Shown here: piece after piece, positions 61,660-64,000 of the stretch
Layout of the letters: every line of letters starts with the position of its first letter
Numbering within the stretch: the stretch's first letter is position 1
Origin: Mycobacterium spongiae
Lineage (GTDB): Bacteria > Actinomycetota > Actinomycetes > Mycobacteriales > Mycobacteriaceae
Assembly (NCBI RefSeq): GCF_018278905.1
Contig: NZ_CP046600.1
Span: 744,001 to 808,000, forward strand
Length of the DNA stretch: 64,000 nt
Direction of reading: 5' to 3'
Translations under genes and position numbers: made by a program
The notes under the pieces: generated by a model
Databases searched by the model: none
Seen by the model: the letters and a program-made list of their open reading frames with translations, nothing else
Told to the model about the DNA's origin: nothing

Positions 61660-61989
61660 CTATCCTGACAACACCGCGACGTCACGGATAATGTCGCCGG
61701 GTTCGTTCACCGGCGCCCCGCAGGTGCGGCACGACGAGCTGGAGTGGCGCCTGAGCCTGCCTACCTGCACCAAAGCTTCCGCCTCGGCGCGCCAAAGGCA
61801 CGCGATGCACAGGATCGCGATGGTGTTCCCAAAGGGATCGAGGTGCGGATGGTCGCATTCGTCGACTGCGTGCATATGAACGATATGGGTGGCGCGGTTG
61901 GCGCAGCCAGTCTCGCTTTGGCAGGTGATCCCACGCCAGTCAAGCGCTGCCAGCGTGTCTGGGATCTCGTTGCCAGTCGTTTGGCTCAT
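61660..61989 (-). CDS. Small Cys/His-rich conserved protein, probable zinc binder
   Basis: Encodes 109 residues starting MSQTTGNEIPDTLAALDW. Seven Cys (23, 29, 45, 61, 64, 87, 90), two of the pairs spaced CxxC, plus several His around 35-49, suggest one or two structural zinc sites. I do not recognise a named family. The gene lies 38 bases from the TetR stop, convergent with it, in the interval where M. tuberculosis has PPE11 and Rv0454. Coding status is supported by the regular Cys spacing and an ATG start. Confidence 0.7.
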   Translation of the reverse strand: MSQTTGNEIPDTLAALDWRGITCQSETGCANRATHIVHMHAVDECDHPHLDPFGNTIAILCIACLWRAEAEALVQVGRLRRHSSSSCRTCGAPVNEPGDIIRDVAVLSG

Positions 61990-62258
61990 ACGTCAACCTC
62001 TCCGGGCTTCCGGACCGCCAGCGCTTCCGACAGCTGGATGCGCATCGAATATCTCGGTGCATATCTCGGGGCGTGTCTCGGGTAGCGGCCTAATTATGGT
62101 TACCGTTGTACCGCCCTGGCAAGGGTTACCGGTGCGTTGTCACTCGTCGCAGGTTGAATTCATAGAACGGCAGAGCCACATCGGCGCACTTCTGGTAGCC
62201 ACTCGACGCCTGGCTGACGGCGGGTTCGGAAGAACCGTCTCGACGAAATCCGCGCCGC

Positions 62259-62708
62259 TTAGGCCCAGTTCCACACCGACATATCGCCGGGAGGGTATGC
62301 GTTGCACTCCGCGGTGGACTTGGCGACAACGCCCTTGTTATTGAAGAAGATCTTCATGTGGTTTCGCCATCCCCACCACAGCGGATCGATGCCATCGTAA
62401 AAATGCTCGGAATAATCCCGGCGCTCCGCTGGCGTCAGCGAGAAGAACCAGTGGGCTTTGTCCTGGGTGGCTTGTTGAAACTCGGGGTGGTTGTTGTAGT
62501 CGATCATGTACCGCTGGTAGTAGATCGGGCTGGTATCCCTGGTGGCTGCCAGTATCTGTTCGGCATCGCACGTGGTCGCGATGATCCGGCGCGGGATCGG
62601 AAAGTCTTCGGTGGAGTCGGCGACGGCCGTTTTCGGCCAGGTCACGGCGGCCATGCTGAGAGCGAGGAAGGCAGCTCCTGCGCGCAGTGCCAAATTCAGC
62701 CGAGACAT
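62259..62708 (-). CDS. Secreted protein required for siderophore export, Rv0455c homologue
   Basis: Encodes 149 residues from ATG 62708. A Sec signal peptide (residues 1-30, cleavage likely after AVA) precedes a compact helical domain. It contains two Cys, C47 and C135, which form the cinch disulfide described for M. tuberculosis Rv0455c. That protein is periplasmic and needed for siderophore secretion with MmpL4/MmpL5. The C-terminus ([13 protein letters not shown]) is conserved. Closeness to mmpS4/mmpL4 supports the same role. The upstream in-frame Met codons at 62798 lie within echA2 and are unlikely starts. Confidence 0.93.
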   Translation of the reverse strand: MSRLNLALRAGAAFLALSMAAVTWPKTAVADSTEDFPIPRRIIATTCDAEQILAATRDTSPIYYQRYMIDYNNHPEFQQATQDKAHWFFSLTPAERRDYSEHFYDGIDPLWWGWRNHMKIFFNNKGVVAKSTAECNAYPPGDMSVWNWA

Positions 62709-62784
62709 GTTGGTTACCGTAGCACTTTCGGTTGGTGGGCGGGTGGGCTCGGGTGAGCCGGGATCAGATTCATAGCTCAGCTTA

Positions 62785-63696
62785 CTACGCATCGTCATCA
62801 GGAACGATCACATGTGTCGGGTCGGGCCGGCGCTCCGGCGGGGCCTGGCTGTAGTCGCCGAACGGACCGTCGCGGCGTTCGACTGCCGCCCGCACCCCCT
62901 CGGTCTTTGCGGTCTGGATGAATTCCACTGCATCGGGAGTGTTGCGCATCAGACCGTCGAGGATGCCGCCCAGCATCTGCGTGGTTGCCAGGCCCATGTT
63001 TTCGTAGGCCTGGTTCACGATCAGCTTCTGAGCGCGCAGCTGCGACAGTGGTATCTGCGCCAGCTCGGCCGCGATCTCGGCCACTCGGGCTTCGAGCCGT
63101 TCGAACGGCACGGCTTCGTTGATCAACTCGACGTCGGCGGCCTCGACGCCGGTCAGTGGCCGGCCCGTCAGCGAGTGCCATTTGACCTTGGCCAGGCTCA
63201 GCCGATACAGCCACATCCCGGTCAGATACGCCCCCCACATCCGACTGTAAGGGGTCCCGATCACGGCGTCGCTGCTGGCGATCACGATGTCGGCGCACAG
63301 CGCATAGTCGCTCGCGCCGCCGACGCACCAGCCATGCACTTGGGCTATCACCGGCTTGGACGCCCGCCAGATGGCCATGAACTTGTGCGTCGGCCCCGTC
63401 TCGTGAGCAGTGACCATGGCGAAATCCTTGCCCGGATCCCACTGTCCATCGGTCGTGATGCCGCCCGACCAATGCTGCAACCCTCCGCCGAAGTTGTAAC
63501 CTCCGGAGAAGGCGCGGCCGGCACCGCGCAGCACAATGACCTTGACTTCCGGGTCGCGCTCGGCCAACCCGATGGCGGCCTCGATCTCGTCAGGCATGGG
63601 CGGAACGATGGTATTCAGCTGGTCCGGCCGATTCAGTGTGACGGTGGCAACCGCGCCGGCCGTCGCGTAGAGCAGCGTTTCGAAGTCAGTGGCCAT
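62785..63696 (-). CDS. echA2: Enoyl-CoA hydratase/isomerase family protein EchA2
   Basis: Encodes 303 residues of the crotonase fold. The N-terminus ([15 protein letters not shown]), the oxyanion-hole segments ([14 protein letters not shown] and [17 protein letters not shown]) and a GTPYSRMWG block are present. The usual catalytic Glu positions are not obvious: the second loop has GTPYSRM where hydratases often carry a Glu. The activity could therefore be hydratase, isomerase or another crotonase reaction on an acyl-CoA. The gene is 76 bases upstream of the Rv0455c-like gene on the same strand, as in M. tuberculosis. Confidence 0.9.
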   Translation of the reverse strand: MATDFETLLYATAGAVATVTLNRPDQLNTIVPPMPDEIEAAIGLAERDPEVKVIVLRGAGRAFSGGYNFGGGLQHWSGGITTDGQWDPGKDFAMVTAHETGPTHKFMAIWRASKPVIAQVHGWCVGGASDYALCADIVIASSDAVIGTPYSRMWGAYLTGMWLYRLSLAKVKWHSLTGRPLTGVEAADVELINEAVPFERLEARVAEIAAELAQIPLSQLRAQKLIVNQAYENMGLATTQMLGGILDGLMRNTPDAVEFIQTAKTEGVRAAVERRDGPFGDYSQAPPERRPDPTHVIVPDDDA

Positions 63697-63727
63697 AGCA
63701 GCAGCGAACTCATTTCCCCGGTGTCGG

Positions 63728-64000
63728 TCAAGCGTCGCCCAGCATCCGGCGCAGGAATGTGTAGCTCAATGCCGACTTGAAGGCGAGCTGTTCGTTGTCG
63801 GCCGCGCCCGCGTGCCCGCCCTCGATATTCTCGTAGTACCAGACCTGGTGGCCCGCGGCACGAAGGGCGGCTGTCATCTTGCGGGCATGGCCGGGATGCA
63901 CCCGATCATCGCGAGTAGACGTGGTCATGAGCACTGGCGGGTATTTCCGGGTTGTCGAAATATTCTGGTACGGCGAATAGTCGGAAATGAACTCCCAGTC
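63728..64000 (-). CDS. Prolyl oligopeptidase family peptidase, 3' end only (Rv0457c homologue)
   Basis: The frame is open from the right edge of the window and encodes the last ~90 residues. The catalytic Asp region (TSTRDDRVHPGHARKM) and the catalytic His (ENIEGGHAGAAD) of the S9 family are present, as is the conserved SDYSPYQNIS segment before them. The nucleophile Ser and the propeller domain lie beyond the window. It is a serine peptidase cutting after proline in short peptides. It lies upstream of echA2 on the same strand. Confidence 0.9.
   Translation of the reverse strand, partial: DWEFISDYSPYQNISTTRKYPPVLMTTSTRDDRVHPGHARKMTAALRAAGHQVWYYENIEGGHAGAADNEQLAFKSALSYTFLRRMLGDA

Overview
The window is high-GC actinobacterial DNA from a slow-growing Mycobacterium. 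The evidence is two PE_PGRS genes, a PPE-MPTR gene, MIRU-type minisatellites, a CIRCE-controlled groEL2, and the SigK/RskA, MmpS4/MmpL4 and Rv0455c loci. The gene order follows the M. tuberculosis interval Rv0435c to Rv0457c (homologue names are from memory), but it is not M. tuberculosis itself. An Mrp antiporter operon lies next to the Rv0435c homologue. Genes corresponding to Rv0439c, PPE11 and Rv0454 are not seen. An amidohydrolase and a DCC thioredoxin-like gene sit beside the PPE10 homologue, and a very large PE_PGRS gene fills the space between moeA2 and groEL2.

Layout. 0.1-1.0 kb: XRE/MmyB-type regulator. 1.1-3.7 kb: ordinary-sized PE_PGRS built from two modules. 3.9-10.1 kb: Mrp-type Na+/H+ antiporter operon (A/B fusion, C, D, E, F, G), every junction overlapping by 4 bases. 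10.2-15.4 kb: AAA ATPase, pssA and psd (phosphatidylserine to phosphatidylethanolamine), then moeA2. 15.9-42.3 kb: one PE_PGRS locus of 26.4 kb on the minus strand. Its core is a tandem array of 57 landmark copies with an exact 348-bp (116-residue) period. A patch of about 1 kb near 32.4-33.3 kb breaks the frame with clustered small indels that sum to exactly -9 bases. I read this as consensus error; without it the protein would be about 8,792 residues.

42.3-45.6 kb: phased 20-bp direct repeats, a PGRS relic, a cupin gene, a MIRU-like triplication, two CIRCE operators, groEL2 and a bidirectional terminator. 45.6-51.4 kb: small flavin-type protein, PPE10 homologue, N-acyl-D-amino-acid deacylase-like enzyme, DCC protein, DinB-like protein and a membrane protein. 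51.4-57.1 kb: the SigK-autoregulated operon (Rv0449c to Rv0446c homologues, sigK, rskA), with a SigK-like promoter at its head and a four-copy MIRU between sigK and rskA. 57.2-62.7 kb: mmpL4/mmpS4, a divergent TetR regulator, a Cys-rich small protein and the Rv0455c homologue; the export genes and Rv0455c are linked in M. tuberculosis to siderophore secretion. 62.8-64.0 kb: echA2 and the 3' end of a prolyl oligopeptidase gene.

No tRNA, rRNA, CRISPR, insertion sequence or phage gene was seen.
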